Below are positions 1 through 9,088 of a stretch of 64,000 bases of DNA, piece by piece. A model generated the notes under the pieces. The model was not told the DNA's origin, did no database searches, and saw nothing but the letters and a program-made list of their open reading frames with translations. Made by a program: the position numbers and the translations under genes. Origin of the DNA: Bacillota bacterium (lineage in GTDB: Bacteria > Bacillota > Clostridia > Oscillospirales > Oscillospiraceae); contig JAUMWD010000001.1 of the NCBI GenBank assembly GCA_030529825.1, positions 162,935 to 226,934 of the forward strand, in the 5' to 3' direction. Within the stretch, counting starts at the first letter, position 1. Each line of letters begins with the position of its first letter.

Positions 1-2
1 AT

Positions 3-338
3 GGTGTTGAGCTTTCCAGCGGCGCCGTTCGTAACCATGATCCCGAAATCATGATCAAGGCCTTCGAAATGGTCCGTCTCGGCGAGGATGATGTTAAGGC
101 AAAGTTCCCCGCAATGTACAATGCCTTCTGCTACGGCGCACCTCCCCATGCAGGCATCGCCCCGGGTGTTGACCGCATGGTAATGCTCCTTTCCGGCGCA
201 CAGACGATTCGTGAGGTAATTCCTTTCCCCATGAACAAGAACGCACAGGACATTATGATGGGTGCTCCCGGTGTTGTGGAGCAGAAGCAGCTTGACGAAC
301 TGCATATCGCGGTTACAGTAGAAGCAGAAGAAGAGTAA
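3..338 (+). CDS. aspS: aspartyl-tRNA synthetase, C-terminal fragment
   Basis: The reading frame is already open at base 3 and runs to TAA at 336-338, so only the last 111 residues are in the window. It shows the class II synthetase C-terminal block with motif 3 ([13 protein letters not shown]) and the AspRS-typical tail [15 protein letters not shown]. The preceding stretch [12 protein letters not shown] is also characteristic of bacterial AspRS. The enzyme charges tRNA-Asp with aspartate in the cytoplasm. An internal ATG at 51 is not the start. A hairpin terminator follows at once, so this is the last gene of its transcript. Confidence 0.95.
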   Translation, partial: GVELSSGAVRNHDPEIMIKAFEMVRLGEDDVKAKFPAMYNAFCYGAPPHAGIAPGVDRMVMLLSGAQTIREVIPFPMNKNAQDIMMGAPGVVEQKQLDELHIAVTVEAEEE

Positions 339-340
339 AA

Positions 341-371
341 AAATAGGGACTGCAAATGCAGTCCCTATTCT
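341..371 (+). terminator. hairpin terminator after aspS
   Basis: A perfect 13-base stem (AATAGGGACTGCA and its complement) closes a 2-base loop directly after the aspS stop, followed by a short T-rich stretch. It separates aspS from yifB. Confidence 0.75.
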
Positions 372-386
372 TAAAGGTGTGGTAAC

Positions 387-1907
387 ATGTTATCAACAAT
401 TCGTTCACTGGGTGTAAAGGGCGTAGGCGGCTATGAGGTGACGGTGGAATGCTATGTCACCAACGGTCTGCCGGGCTTTGATGTGGTAGGTCTTCCCGAT
501 GCCGCCGTTAAGGAAGCGCGGGAGCGTGTCCGCGCCGCGGTAAAATCCAATGGCTTCAAATTCCCCACCTCGAGAGTGACGGTAAATCTTGCTCCTGCGG
601 ATACCAAGAAGATGGGAACGGTTTATGACCTGCCCATTTTGCTGGGACTTCTTGCCGCCGGCGGAGCAATAAAACAGCCGAGCTCCCACTGCGCGTTTAT
701 CGGCGAGCTTTCTCTTAACGGTGAGGTGCGCCCCGTAAGCGGTGCCTTGCCCATGGCAATTGCCGCCGCGAAGGCAGGCATCGATGTGCTATTCGTGCCT
801 GCGGATAACGCCCAGGAGGCGGCCTTCGCAGAGGGCGTTGAGGTATATCCCGTTGCCAATGTGACCGAGCTCATAAAGCATCTTCGGGGCGAAGCGGAGA
901 TAAGTCCGGCCATTCCCCGGGAAATAGGGGAGGACGGCAGAGCATATCCCGACTTTGCGGATGTCAAGGGACAGGAGAATGTAAAGCGCGCCATGGAGAT
1001 TGCCGCCGCAGGCGGCCATAATATCCTCATGGTAGGCCCTCCGGGCAGCGGCAAAAGCATGATGAGCAAGCGTCTGCCGGGAATTCTGCCCGATATGAGC
1101 AAGGAGGAAATGCTCCGCTGTACGGAAATTTATTCCGTGGCAGGACTCACGGGAAAGAATAATCCCGTAATCTCCACCCGCCCCTTCCGTTCACCCCACC
1201 ATACCGTGTCGCCTGCGGCAATGTCCGGCGGCGGCGCCACGCCCCACCCGGGAGAAATAAGCCTTTCCCATAACGGCGTGCTGTTTCTCGATGAGCTTCC
1301 GGAGTTCCGCAAGGATGTGCTGGAGGTTCTGCGCCAGCCTCTTGAGGACGGCGAGGTCACCGTTTCCCGTGTGGCAGGAAGCGTAACCTATCCCGCAAAC
1401 TTCATGCTCGTGTGCGCCATGAATCCCTGCAAATGCGGATGGTACGGCCATCCCTCGGGACGCTGCCGCTGCTCGGTGAACGAGGTGCGCAATTACCACA
1501 GCCGCATTTCGGGACCGATGCTTGACCGCATTGACATCATTGTGGAGGCACCGGCGCTGGAGTATGAGGAGCTTAAAAACCGCGCCCCTGCGGAAAGCTC
1601 CGCTGAAATTAAAAAGAGAGTGAATAAGGCAAGGGCAGCCCAGCAGAAGCGCTTTGGGGAAAGCGATATTTCCAAAAACGCGGATATGGATACCAAGGCC
1701 CTTAATAAATATTGTATGCTGACTCCCGAGTGCGAGGAGCTCATGCGCCAGGCCTTCGATAAAATGGGGCTCACTGCCCGAAGCTATGACCGCATCCTCC
1801 GTGTTGCCCGCACCATTGCGGATATTGAGGGGGAGGAGAACATAAGCCCCATGCACATTGCCGAGGCCATACAGTACAGAACCTACGATTTTCGGGAGGA
1901 TACATGA
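387..1907 (+). CDS. yifB: YifB/ComM-family Mg-chelatase-like AAA+ ATPase
   Basis: A 506-residue protein of the usual length for the YifB/ComM family. The N-terminal ChlI-like domain (about 20-140) has GLPGFDVVGLPDAAVKEARERV. The AAA+ core follows with Walker A GPPGSGKS near 217 and Walker B VLFLDELPEF near 298, then the family's cysteine cluster CAMNPCKCGWYGHPSGRCRC and a C-terminal Mg-chelatase domain. In Gram-negatives ComM is a branch-migration helicase in natural transformation; its role in Clostridia is not settled. It overlaps thiI by four bases, suggesting co-transcription of yifB-thiI-cinA. Confidence 0.92.
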   Translation: MLSTIRSLGVKGVGGYEVTVECYVTNGLPGFDVVGLPDAAVKEARERVRAAVKSNGFKFPTSRVTVNLAPADTKKMGTVYDLPILLGLLAAGGAIKQPSSHCAFIGELSLNGEVRPVSGALPMAIAAAKAGIDVLFVPADNAQEAAFAEGVEVYPVANVTELIKHLRGEAEISPAIPREIGEDGRAYPDFADVKGQENVKRAMEIAAAGGHNILMVGPPGSGKSMMSKRLPGILPDMSKEEMLRCTEIYSVAGLTGKNNPVISTRPFRSPHHTVSPAAMSGGGATPHPGEISLSHNGVLFLDELPEFRKDVLEVLRQPLEDGEVTVSRVAGSVTYPANFMLVCAMNPCKCGWYGHPSGRCRCSVNEVRNYHSRISGPMLDRIDIIVEAPALEYEELKNRAPAESSAEIKKRVNKARAAQQKRFGESDISKNADMDTKALNKYCMLTPECEELMRQAFDKMGLTARSYDRILRVARTIADIEGEENISPMHIAEAIQYRTYDFREDT

Positions 1908-3082
1908 ACGATATTATACTTCTTAAATTAGGCGAAATAGTCCTGAAGGGACTTAACCGCCGCAGCTTTGAGCAGAAGCTCATGAACAACATAAAATACC
2001 GTCTGCAGAAGATAGGCAGCTTCAAAACCTATCTCATGCAGTCAACGGTTTATATTGAGCCCGTGGACGAATTTTCTGATATGGATGCCGCCTTTGAGGC
2101 CATGACCAAGGTCTTCGGCATTGCCTCCGTAAACCGCGCCGCAGGCTGCGAAAAGGATCCCGATGCCATTGCAAAGCTGGCAATTGAATATCTCCGTGAG
2201 GATATGATGAATGCAAAAAGCTTCAAGGTTGAGGCAAAGCGCAGCGATAAGCGCTTCCCTCTCACCAGTATTCAGCTTTCTCAGCATGTAGGCGGCGAGC
2301 TTGCGGAGGCCTATCCCGAATGTGAGGTTGATGTGCATAATCCCGAGCTCACGGTTCATGTGGAAATCCGCGACCTTGCGGCCTATGTCCACGCCGCCCC
2401 CACCCCCGGCGCAGGCGGAATGCCCGTAGGCTCAAACGGCATCGGCGTAACCCTGCTGTCCGGCGGCATTGACAGCCCCGTTTCCACCTATATGATTGCA
2501 AAGCGCGGTGTGCGCCTCATTCCCGTGCATTTCTTCTCCTTCCCCTACACCTCCGAGCAGGCGAAGCAGAAGGTCGTGGAGCTTGCGGATCTTCTCACCG
2601 CCTACTGCGGAAGAATGACCATTGAGGTTGTACCCTTCACCCATATTCAGGAGGAGATACGGGACAAGTGCCCCGAGGAATACTTCACCCTCATCATGCG
2701 TCGCTTCATGATGCGCATTGCCCAGCGTATTGCCGAGGCAAACGGCGCAAAAGCCATAGTTACAGGCGAAAATCTCGGTCAGGTGGCAAGCCAGACCATG
2801 GAGGCCATGGCATCCACCCAGGCGGTCACCGACCTTCCCGTGCTCCAGCCGCTCATCGGTATGGACAAGGAGGAAATAATCCGCATCGCGAGAAAAATCG
2901 GAACCTTCGATACATCCATTCTGCCCTATGAGGACTGCTGCACCGTCTTTACTCCCAAGCACCCCAAGACCAAGCCCAAGCTCCATGAGGTGGCGGAAAT
3001 CGAGTCTGCCCTTGATGTGGAGGCCCTTGTGGATGAGGCATACAGCGGTATTGAAAGGATAAAGGTGGGCTATGACGAATAA
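1904..3082 (+). CDS. thiI: tRNA 4-thiouridine synthase ThiI, without rhodanese domain
   Basis: The 392-residue protein has an N-terminal ferredoxin-like/THUMP region (about 1-165), then the PP-loop pyrophosphatase motif SGGIDSPV near 186 and the ThiI block GENLGQVASQT. It ends after DCCTVFTPKHPKTKP with no C-terminal rhodanese domain, as in most Firmicutes, where a partner desulfurase (NifZ type) supplies sulfur. It modifies U8 of tRNA and may also contribute sulfur for thiamine. The start overlaps the yifB stop (ATGA) and the end overlaps cinA by 11 bases. Confidence 0.93.
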   Translation: MNDIILLKLGEIVLKGLNRRSFEQKLMNNIKYRLQKIGSFKTYLMQSTVYIEPVDEFSDMDAAFEAMTKVFGIASVNRAAGCEKDPDAIAKLAIEYLREDMMNAKSFKVEAKRSDKRFPLTSIQLSQHVGGELAEAYPECEVDVHNPELTVHVEIRDLAAYVHAAPTPGAGGMPVGSNGIGVTLLSGGIDSPVSTYMIAKRGVRLIPVHFFSFPYTSEQAKQKVVELADLLTAYCGRMTIEVVPFTHIQEEIRDKCPEEYFTLIMRRFMMRIAQRIAEANGAKAIVTGENLGQVASQTMEAMASTQAVTDLPVLQPLIGMDKEEIIRIARKIGTFDTSILPYEDCCTVFTPKHPKTKPKLHEVAEIESALDVEALVDEAYSGIERIKVGYDE

Positions 3083-4346
3083 GGTCTATAATGCGGAAAT
3101 CCTTTCCGTAGGCACCGAAATTCTTTTAGGCCGCACCACAAATACGGACGCCCGTGACATTTCCCTTATGCTGGGGGAAATCGGTATAAATGTTAAGTAT
3201 CACACCGTGGTGGGTGATAATCCCCAACGCCTGCGTGAGTGCATTGCCATTGCCAAATCCCGTGCGGATATCATTATTTCCACAGGCGGTTTAGGTCCTA
3301 CCTGTGATGACCTCACAAAGGTAGTCCTCGCGGAGAGCTTCGGCCTTGAGCTGAAAATGAACGAAGAGGAAAAAAACTGCCTTTATGATTATCTCACCAA
3401 TAAGGGCTACTCAAAGGAAATGACGGAGAACAATCTCCAGCAGGCAATGCTGCCCGTGGGCTGTACGGTTTTTCATAATAATTGGGGTACTGCACCGGGC
3501 TGCGCCTTCGAGGCGGAGGATAAAGTGGTCATCATGATTCCCGGACCTCCCAAGGAGTGCAACTCCATGTTCCGCACCTATGCCATGCCCTATCTGCGCA
3601 GCCTTTCCGACGAAAAAATCGTTTCCCATTCCGTGCGGGTTTTCGGCATGAGCGAAAGCGCACTTGACCAGAAATTCCGCGATGAAATGAATGCCATGAT
3701 AAATCCCACCATGGCGCCCTATGCCAAGGAAAGCGACTGCCTTCTGCAGATAACCGCCAAGGCAAAGAGTGTTGAGGAGGCGGAGGAAATGATGAAGCCC
3801 GTCATTGAGCATGTTTGCAATGAGCTGGGTGACATTGTTTTCGGCGTTGATGTTGAATGTGTTGAGGAACGGGTGTTCCGGCTTCTCAAGGAGAAGAACA
3901 TGACCTTCTCCGCCGCGGAAAGCTGCACCGGCGGCGAGCTTGCCAAGCGCTTTACGGATATCCCGGGCGCCAGCGAATTCTTCCTGGGGGGTGTCACCAC
4001 CTATACAAACGGCGCAAAGGCGGCCCTTTTGGGCATTGACTCGGCCCTCATTGAGGAGAAGGGCGCTGTCAGCTATGAGGTGGCAAAGGAAATGGCAGAA
4101 CGGGTGAGAGAAAAGCTGGGCACCGATATGGGCGTAGGCGTCACGGGACTTGCAGGACCTGACGGCGACGGAGTCCACGAGGTAGGCACCGTGTTCGTAT
4201 CCCTTGCCACAAAGGAAGCAACCTTTGTCCGAGAGCTGCATCTGGGAGCAAGAAGAACCCGCAGCTATATCCGCCGCTGCGCGGGGAATTATATTTTCGA
4301 TATGATGCGCCGCTATATAACGGGACTTCCGGTAATTACAGAATAA
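3072..4346 (+). CDS. cinA: CinA-family protein (nicotinamide-nucleotide amidase domain)
   Basis: The 424-residue length is typical of two-domain CinA. Residues 1-170 form a MoaB/MogA-like molybdopterin-binding fold (EILSVGTEILLGR, STGGLGPTCDD), which in some CinA proteins is an ADP-ribose pyrophosphatase. Residues about 260-424 form the PncC-type amidase domain with AESCTGGELAKRF and GVTGLAGPDG. The family salvages NMN to nicotinate mononucleotide and is linked by name to competence. It is the third gene of the overlapping yifB-thiI-cinA set and is followed by a strong terminator. Confidence 0.92.
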   Translation: MTNKVYNAEILSVGTEILLGRTTNTDARDISLMLGEIGINVKYHTVVGDNPQRLRECIAIAKSRADIIISTGGLGPTCDDLTKVVLAESFGLELKMNEEEKNCLYDYLTNKGYSKEMTENNLQQAMLPVGCTVFHNNWGTAPGCAFEAEDKVVIMIPGPPKECNSMFRTYAMPYLRSLSDEKIVSHSVRVFGMSESALDQKFRDEMNAMINPTMAPYAKESDCLLQITAKAKSVEEAEEMMKPVIEHVCNELGDIVFGVDVECVEERVFRLLKEKNMTFSAAESCTGGELAKRFTDIPGASEFFLGGVTTYTNGAKAALLGIDSALIEEKGAVSYEVAKEMAERVREKLGTDMGVGVTGLAGPDGDGVHEVGTVFVSLATKEATFVRELHLGARRTRSYIRRCAGNYIFDMMRRYITGLPVITE

Positions 4347-4377
4347 AAAAATCCACTCCGTTGGAGTGGATTTTTTT
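4344..4377. terminator. bidirectional terminator between cinA and the Na/Pi cotransporter gene
   Basis: A 9-base perfect stem (ATCCACTCC with GGAGTGGAT) has a 3-base loop, A-run on the left and T-run on the right, so it can stop both convergent transcripts. Confidence 0.85.
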
Positions 4378-4386
4378 ATTCTGTAA

Positions 4387-6156
4387 TCAGCCTTTAATGG
4401 AAAAACGCTGACTGTATTCGCGGTAGTAGCTGTCAAAGCTTTCGGTGTGAAGCGCACTGAGACTGTTGAGATATTCGTGGGTGTCGAAGGAGTCCGCCTC
4501 AAGCTCGATCATTGCAACGGCAATGTTGGAGCAGTGGTCGGAAACGCGCTCGAAGTTTGTCAGCAGGTCATTGAAAACGAAGCCGTGGTTGAGGGTGCAT
4601 TTGCCCTTCTGAAGGCGCTCAATGTGGTGAAGCTTCATTTCATCGCAAAGGTCGTCGATAAGCTCCTCAAGGGGCTCAACTCTGTAGGCAAGGGCAAGGT
4701 CGTTGCCCACAAAAGCCTTAACCGCAAGGTTTACAACCTCGGTAACCGCGGCAATGAGAACGCTGAGCTCGTGGGAAGCTTCGGATGAAAAAGCAATGCC
4801 CTTTTCGCTGATTTCCTTTGCGCATTCCGCAATATTCAGGGCATGGTCACTCATTCGCTCGAAGTCGTTGATGGTGTGGAGATATTTGCTGACGGCCTCG
4901 CTCTGGTCCTGGTTGAGCTCCTTGCCCGTGATATTCATAAGGTAGGTTCCGATTTTATCCTCGTAGCGGTCGATGATGTCCTCGACACGCTCAACGGCGT
5001 CGTAACCATCTTCGGAGTAATTGCCTATGAGAGCAAAAGCATCGTAGAGGTTATTCATGGAGCGCTCCGCCATGGAGTTGACGGTGAGGCGGCTCTGCTC
5101 AACTGCAAGGGCAGGGTGCTGAAGGAAGCGCTCCTCCAGACGGTCCATGTCCCGCAGATCCTCGGCTGCTGCGGATTTTTCCTTTGCCAGGAAAGCGCAG
5201 ATTCTTTCAATGCCGGCGAGGAAGGGAGCAACGAGGATGATGTTGATGATTCTGAATACGGAGTTGAGAAGTGCAATGGAGAAGGCGTTCATTTCCCTTG
5301 TCATGAAGGGGAAGGAAACAAAGTGGTTAAGGGGATAGAAAATCGCACAGAAGAGCGCAACGCCGATGACCGTAACCACGAGATAGGAGAGTGCGGTGCG
5401 CTTGCCGTCGGTGTTTGCGCCTAATGCGGAGAGCAGGACGGGAACGGCGGCACCGATAGCGATACCCATAACCAGAGAGAAGGAGACATCAAAGGTGATG
5501 GCACCGGTGATGGAAAGTGCCTGAAGAATACCAACGGCGGCAGATGCGCTCTGGAGAATACTTGTGAAAACGATGCCCACCAATATGCCCACAATGGGAT
5601 TGGAGAAGGTAGTCATAAGACTGATAAAAGTGGGGTCTGTGCGCAGTCCTGAAACGGAGCCACTCATGGCAATCATACCGAACATAAGCACCGCGAAGCC
5701 CATGAAAATGTCACCAAGATGACGGCGTGAGGGCTTGGAGGAGAACATACGGAGGATGATGCCCACAACTGCGATAATGGCGGTGAGCGTTTCCGTGGAG
5801 AAAATCTCCACCCAGCCGGAGCTTTCACCGCCGCCGAGATAGGAAAGACAGATAATCCAGCCGGTGATGGAGGTGCCGATGATGGAGCCCATGACAACGC
5901 CGATTGCCTGACGGAGCTTCATCATGCCGGAGTTGACAAAGCCAACCACCATGACGGAGGTGGCGGAGGAGGACTGGATAACGGCAGTAACACCGGTGCC
6001 TAAAAGAATTCCCTTTAGAGGTGTGCTGGATAGCTTGTAAAGAATAATCTCAAGCTTGCTGCCGGCGACCATTTTAAGACCGTCGCCCATAAGCGCCATG
6101 CCGTAGAGGAAAAGCGCAACTCCGGTAAGCAGAGTAAATATATCGGTAATACCCAC
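4387..6156 (-). CDS. Na/Pi cotransporter family protein with C-terminal PhoU-like domain
   Basis: The 589-residue membrane protein starts with TM segments. It carries the two inverted NptA repeats, seen as TGVTAVIQSSSATSVMVVGF near 56 and FTSILQSASAAVGIL near 198; the QSSSA and QSASA signatures mark sodium-coupled phosphate carriers. The last 230 residues are helical and PhoU-like (SMAERSMNNLYDAF, MSDHALNIAECA, VSDHCSNIA). Predicted role is sodium-driven phosphate uptake or export at the plasma membrane with a regulatory cytoplasmic tail. It is a single-gene unit, convergent with cinA. Confidence 0.9.
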   Translation of the reverse strand: MGITDIFTLLTGVALFLYGMALMGDGLKMVAGSKLEIILYKLSSTPLKGILLGTGVTAVIQSSSATSVMVVGFVNSGMMKLRQAIGVVMGSIIGTSITGWIICLSYLGGGESSGWVEIFSTETLTAIIAVVGIILRMFSSKPSRRHLGDIFMGFAVLMFGMIAMSGSVSGLRTDPTFISLMTTFSNPIVGILVGIVFTSILQSASAAVGILQALSITGAITFDVSFSLVMGIAIGAAVPVLLSALGANTDGKRTALSYLVVTVIGVALFCAIFYPLNHFVSFPFMTREMNAFSIALLNSVFRIINIILVAPFLAGIERICAFLAKEKSAAAEDLRDMDRLEERFLQHPALAVEQSRLTVNSMAERSMNNLYDAFALIGNYSEDGYDAVERVEDIIDRYEDKIGTYLMNITGKELNQDQSEAVSKYLHTINDFERMSDHALNIAECAKEISEKGIAFSSEASHELSVLIAAVTEVVNLAVKAFVGNDLALAYRVEPLEELIDDLCDEMKLHHIERLQKGKCTLNHGFVFNDLLTNFERVSDHCSNIAVAMIELEADSFDTHEYLNSLSALHTESFDSYYREYSQRFSIKG

Positions 6157-6274
6157 TACATTGTGTCTCCTGAAATTTATTGAGAAGCCTATAAAACCTC
6201 ATATTAAATATAATGCAAAAAACCCTTAAAGTCCAGCAAGTTTTGACAAATTGTGTATTATGCGGCTTTTCTTA

Positions 6275-6303
6275 TTTACGACGGCGAAAAAATATGCTAA
6301 AAT
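6275..6303 (+). promoter_or_regulatory. candidate promoter for the YkvA-like gene
   Basis: TTTACG (6275-6280) and TAAAAT (6298-6303) are separated by 17 bases. The predicted start lies about 25 bases before the 6336 gene, which has an AGGAG ribosome-binding site. The rest of 6157-6335 is AT-rich and shows no gene. Confidence 0.45.
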
Positions 6304-6335
6304 AGCGAAAACAAATGAAATAGGAGACTTGGATT

Positions 6336-6725
6336 ATGTCTGAAATGGAGCTTTCAAAATTCAGAAAAGGCACAAAGACCGTGGCGCGAGTAGCAGGCAG
6401 CGTGCTTGATATAATCGAAATTGCCACGGGAAAGCTTGAGCCTCTGACAAAGCTTCCTTTGGTTGGCGATACAATCAGCGATGTGCAGGACGCCGTCAGC
6501 ATGATGAATGACTATGTCAAGGGCGAATATAAGAATGTCCCCGTAAAGGTCATCATTGGCTGTGCGGCAATCGGTGTTTACATGGCTCTGCCCTATGATA
6601 TCATACCCGATAACATCCCCTTCATCGGCTTCGTGGATGACGCATTTGTGATTAAGCTGATTCTGGGCACCTGCATAAGCAAGGAGCTTGATACATACCG
6701 CCTTTGGAAGGCACAGCAGGCATGA
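6336..6725 (+). CDS. YkvA/DUF1232-family membrane-associated protein
   Basis: A 129-residue protein. Its C-terminal half carries the DUF1232 signature VIIGCAAIGVYMALPYDIIPDNIPFIGFVDDAFVIKL, split here as YMALPYDIIPDNIPFIGFVDD near 86-106, which forms one membrane-embedded hairpin. The N-terminal half is polar. The cellular role of DUF1232 proteins is unknown. The gene has an AGGAG site eight bases before ATG and overlaps the next gene by four bases, so the two are probably translated together. Confidence 0.8.
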   Translation: MSEMELSKFRKGTKTVARVAGSVLDIIEIATGKLEPLTKLPLVGDTISDVQDAVSMMNDYVKGEYKNVPVKVIIGCAAIGVYMALPYDIIPDNIPFIGFVDDAFVIKLILGTCISKELDTYRLWKAQQA

Positions 6726-7231
6726 TGAAAAGAAATGTCAACGGAGCCTTAACGGGGCTGCTGTTCGGAGCCTTCATTGGGATGCTGTGCTTTGCGGCAC
6801 AGTATATGAACGGAGGCAATGAGCTGAAGAAAACCCTTGTTACGGCAATTGCCACAGGCGCTGTGGCGGGACTTATGTTCGGACTGTATATCCGCAGCTT
6901 TTCAAAGCGTCAGGCGGAGGCGTTTAAATCCGTAAAGGCGCGTCTTGAATGCGAGGGCAAGATTGTCCTTGATGCCGCGGCAAACCATGTGTATGACGGT
7001 GAGCCCGTGGGCGGATGGCTGTTCCTCACTGAAAAGGAGCTTTATTTCATGGCAAATCCCATGAATGTGATGAGCCATAGCTGCCGCATATCCCGGGACA
7101 ATATAGAAAAGGTCAGCCTCATGAAGCAGATGGGCTTTGTAAACGGCGTTGTCGTGGAAACCCACGGCGGAAGCGAGAGCTTCTCTGTAAGCAAAGCAAA
7201 GCTCTGGCTGGAAAAAATAAAGGAAGCTTGA
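6722..7231 (+). CDS. membrane protein with GRAM/PH-like C-terminal domain, unknown function
   Basis: I chose the ATG at 6722 because it overlaps the upstream stop as ATGA; a longer frame from 6704 has no ribosome-binding site. The 169-residue product has two N-terminal TM segments (about 5-25 and 35-55). A soluble domain of about 95 residues follows, in which GGWLFLTEKELYFMANP and ISRDNIEKVSLMK resemble GRAM/PH-like membrane-binding folds. No catalytic motif is visible. It is likely co-expressed with the DUF1232 protein and ends in the bidirectional terminator it shares with the phosphatase gene. Confidence 0.7.
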   Translation: MMKRNVNGALTGLLFGAFIGMLCFAAQYMNGGNELKKTLVTAIATGAVAGLMFGLYIRSFSKRQAEAFKSVKARLECEGKIVLDAAANHVYDGEPVGGWLFLTEKELYFMANPMNVMSHSCRISRDNIEKVSLMKQMGFVNGVVVETHGGSESFSVSKAKLWLEKIKEA

Positions 7232-7250
7232 TGTCAAGCTTCCTTTATTT
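7215..7250. terminator. bidirectional terminator overlapping two convergent stops
   Basis: A 16-17 base perfect stem around AATAAAGGAAGCTTGA has a 2-base loop. Both gene ends lie within it: the membrane protein ends at 7231 and the phosphatase ends at 7234. Confidence 0.8.
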
Positions 7251-7689
7251 TTTTGAGAAGAGCCTCACAGCCCTCGATGATGTCGTTGTAGGTGGTGATG
7301 AAATCTCCGGTGTACCAGGGATCGGCAATGGGACGGGGATTGAGGGAAAAATCCAAAAGGGAATGCACCTTGCCCTCGGTGTCCGCGCCCACAATCCGAA
7401 GAATGTTTTTCTTGTTCCAATCGTCCATGCCTATGATGTAGTCATAATTGTCGTAGTCGTCACGGCGCATCTGAACGGCTCTGTGGGGAATAAGAGGAAT
7501 GCCGTGCTTTTTAAGAATGCTCACCGTGCCGTGATGAACGGAGTTCCCGATTTCCTCCGTGCTTGTGGCGGCGGAACGGATAATAAAGCGGTCTCCCAGC
7601 CCCTGCTCATTCACCATGTGGGTCATCACGGACTCCGCCATGGGACTGCGGCATATATTGCCGTGGCAAACGAATAATATCTTAATCAC
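7234..7689 (-). CDS. low-molecular-weight protein-tyrosine-phosphatase
   Basis: The P-loop CHGNICRSP near residue 7 (CX5R) and the C-terminal IADPWYTGDF loop carrying the general-acid aspartate (DPWY) identify the family. The 151-residue length is standard. I chose a GTG start at 7687-7689 because an AGGAGG sits eight bases upstream and the protein then begins VIKILFVCHGN, as relatives do. A longer frame up to 7761 adds residues derived from a repeat. It acts in the cytoplasm on phosphotyrosine or phosphoarginine proteins; the substrate cannot be told. Confidence 0.9.
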   Translation of the reverse strand: MIKILFVCHGNICRSPMAESVMTHMVNEQGLGDRFIIRSAATSTEEIGNSVHHGTVSILKKHGIPLIPHRAVQMRRDDYDNYDYIIGMDDWNKKNILRIVGADTEGKVHSLLDFSLNPRPIADPWYTGDFITTYNDIIEGCEALLKKIKEA

Positions 7690-7707
7690 TATAAAAATCC
7701 TCCTCAG

Positions 7708-7736
7708 ATGCCTCATTTTGCCCCATTTTGCAAAGG
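7708..7736 (-). repeat. short repeat copy A, left of the hydrolase island
   Basis: Read on the minus strand this is a GGGGCAAAA/GAGGCA phrase doublet. It matches 8827-8855 at about 24 of 29 positions in the same orientation and 8897-8919 at 19 of 23 in the opposite orientation. It lies upstream of the phosphatase gene. Confidence 0.6.
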
Positions 7737-7885
7737 TTTTTCGGTTATCTCCGTCATTCACACTATAGGATTTGCTATCCCTATTGATTTTTGATTTATC
7801 ATCTCTTGCAGTTTGTCAACTTCTTCCGGTGTTAGCTGGAGACTGCTCTTATAAATACAAAATCCATGAACCAATAACTCTCCGT

Positions 7886-8689
7886 TTATATATGGATTGT
7901 TTCTATAAAGTCGCGAATAATTGCGTTGACTTTGTCCGGTTGATCGTCATTTGCATTATGCGCTGCCCCCTGAATCATGATGAGTGGAAAACCGGTGCGC
8001 TGCTCCCATCTCTTGTTATAGGCAGCAACCTTTCCGACCTTGTCCTTGTCTCCAAGCAATAGAACACTTTTACACGGAATATTCAAATTCTTATTCTCAG
8101 GTATGAAGGCCGCCTCACCGATATACATTAGATGACACAGTTCGTTCTTCGAGTAAGAATCTATCATAGTGAGCATGCGCTTCTGTGCAGTCTCCGTTGC
8201 TCCGCACATCTTCGCCATTGAAGACCTCAGTATTTTGTTAGGAAACAATTTGCACATCCACTCCAACTGAGTCAGCCAAAACAGATCTGATTTGGAGTAG
8301 TAATCTCCAAACGGAACACTATCGACCGAAATGAAGCCAATCGCCTTGGTTGGATGCTGATCAATATAATACTGAGCGATCATTCCTCCGAGCGACTGTC
8401 CAATGAATATGGCTCTGTCAATTCCTTCAATTCCAAGGATACGATCCAGTTCATTGCAAACATTGGCATATGTAAATTCATCATATGGTCTTGACTTGCC
8501 ATGGCACGGGCAATCCCACACCAGTACTTTGAACTCATCTTCGAAGCATGAAATTTGAGTTTCGAATAGATGATGATCTGCCGTCAGACCGGGCAGAAGC
8601 ACTAATGCAATATCGCTCTGGATTATATTAGTCCAGTAATATGTAATTCCATGTTTGGACGAAACTGATTTCTCATGTAATCCCGTCAT
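7886..8689 (-). CDS. alpha/beta-fold hydrolase
   Basis: The 267-residue product shows an oxyanion segment VLLPGLTADHHLF near 32, nucleophile elbow GQSLGG near 97, a central acid region and the catalytic histidine context QGAAHNANDD near 244. It starts at ATG with GGAGGT six bases upstream. The exact reaction is unknown; close families include esterases and C-C hydrolases. The gene is visibly AT-richer than its neighbours, stands alone between two long non-coding gaps, and is bracketed by related short repeats, which suggests it was acquired. Confidence 0.85.
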   Translation of the reverse strand: MTGLHEKSVSSKHGITYYWTNIIQSDIALVLLPGLTADHHLFETQISCFEDEFKVLVWDCPCHGKSRPYDEFTYANVCNELDRILGIEGIDRAIFIGQSLGGMIAQYYIDQHPTKAIGFISVDSVPFGDYYSKSDLFWLTQLEWMCKLFPNKILRSSMAKMCGATETAQKRMLTMIDSYSKNELCHLMYIGEAAFIPENKNLNIPCKSVLLLGDKDKVGKVAAYNKRWEQRTGFPLIMIQGAAHNANDDQPDKVNAIIRDFIETIHI

Positions 8690-8826
8690 GATTACCTCCG
8701 CAAAATTATGATTTGTTGCTCATTTCCACTCAGCAATTAAAGGGGGGTGCAACCGACAAAATAGCACACCATCCCATTAAACTAGAATTCTTGTCATATT
8801 TCAAAGTCCTTCCTAAAGGCAAGCTA

Positions 8827-8855
8827 ATGCCTCGATTTGCCCCGATTTGCCGAGG
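8827..8855 (-). repeat. short repeat copy B
   Basis: It begins ATGCCTC on the plus strand and contains two GATTTGC phrases. It is a direct copy of 7708-7736 with about five mismatches and lies right of the hydrolase gene. Confidence 0.6.
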
Positions 8856-8896
8856 TAAATTTTCCTCTCTTTACTACTCCGCGACAGAGCCCATAT

Positions 8897-8919
8897 GGCA
8901 AAACAGGGCAAAATACGGC
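8897..8919 (+). repeat. short repeat copy C, inverted
   Basis: GCAAAACAGGGCAAAATACG plus three bases matches the minus-strand reading of copy A at 19 of 23 positions, so it faces copy B at 42 bases distance. Confidence 0.5.
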
Positions 8920-9036
8920 AAGTCAGAGCAGGCAATCGTAGTAAAATCGTAGTAAAACGGGCAACTTCTTACTACTGCCCCTACTACCAACGGCAGATGA
9001 ACAGTATTCTTATCATCACAAACTATAGCACAGCAC

Positions 9037-9088
9037 CGTTTAAAACGCTATAAAAAAGAAAAATGCTCCGAGTCAGCCGCCCCGGAGC
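9037..9088 (-). terminator. gntR terminator within a duplicated 31-base segment
   Basis: The stem GCTCCG/CGGAGC (9065-9088) is followed on the minus strand by a T-run with one C. The segment 9037-9067 is nearly repeated at 14839-14868, where it also forms the tail of a minus-strand terminator. Confidence 0.7.
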
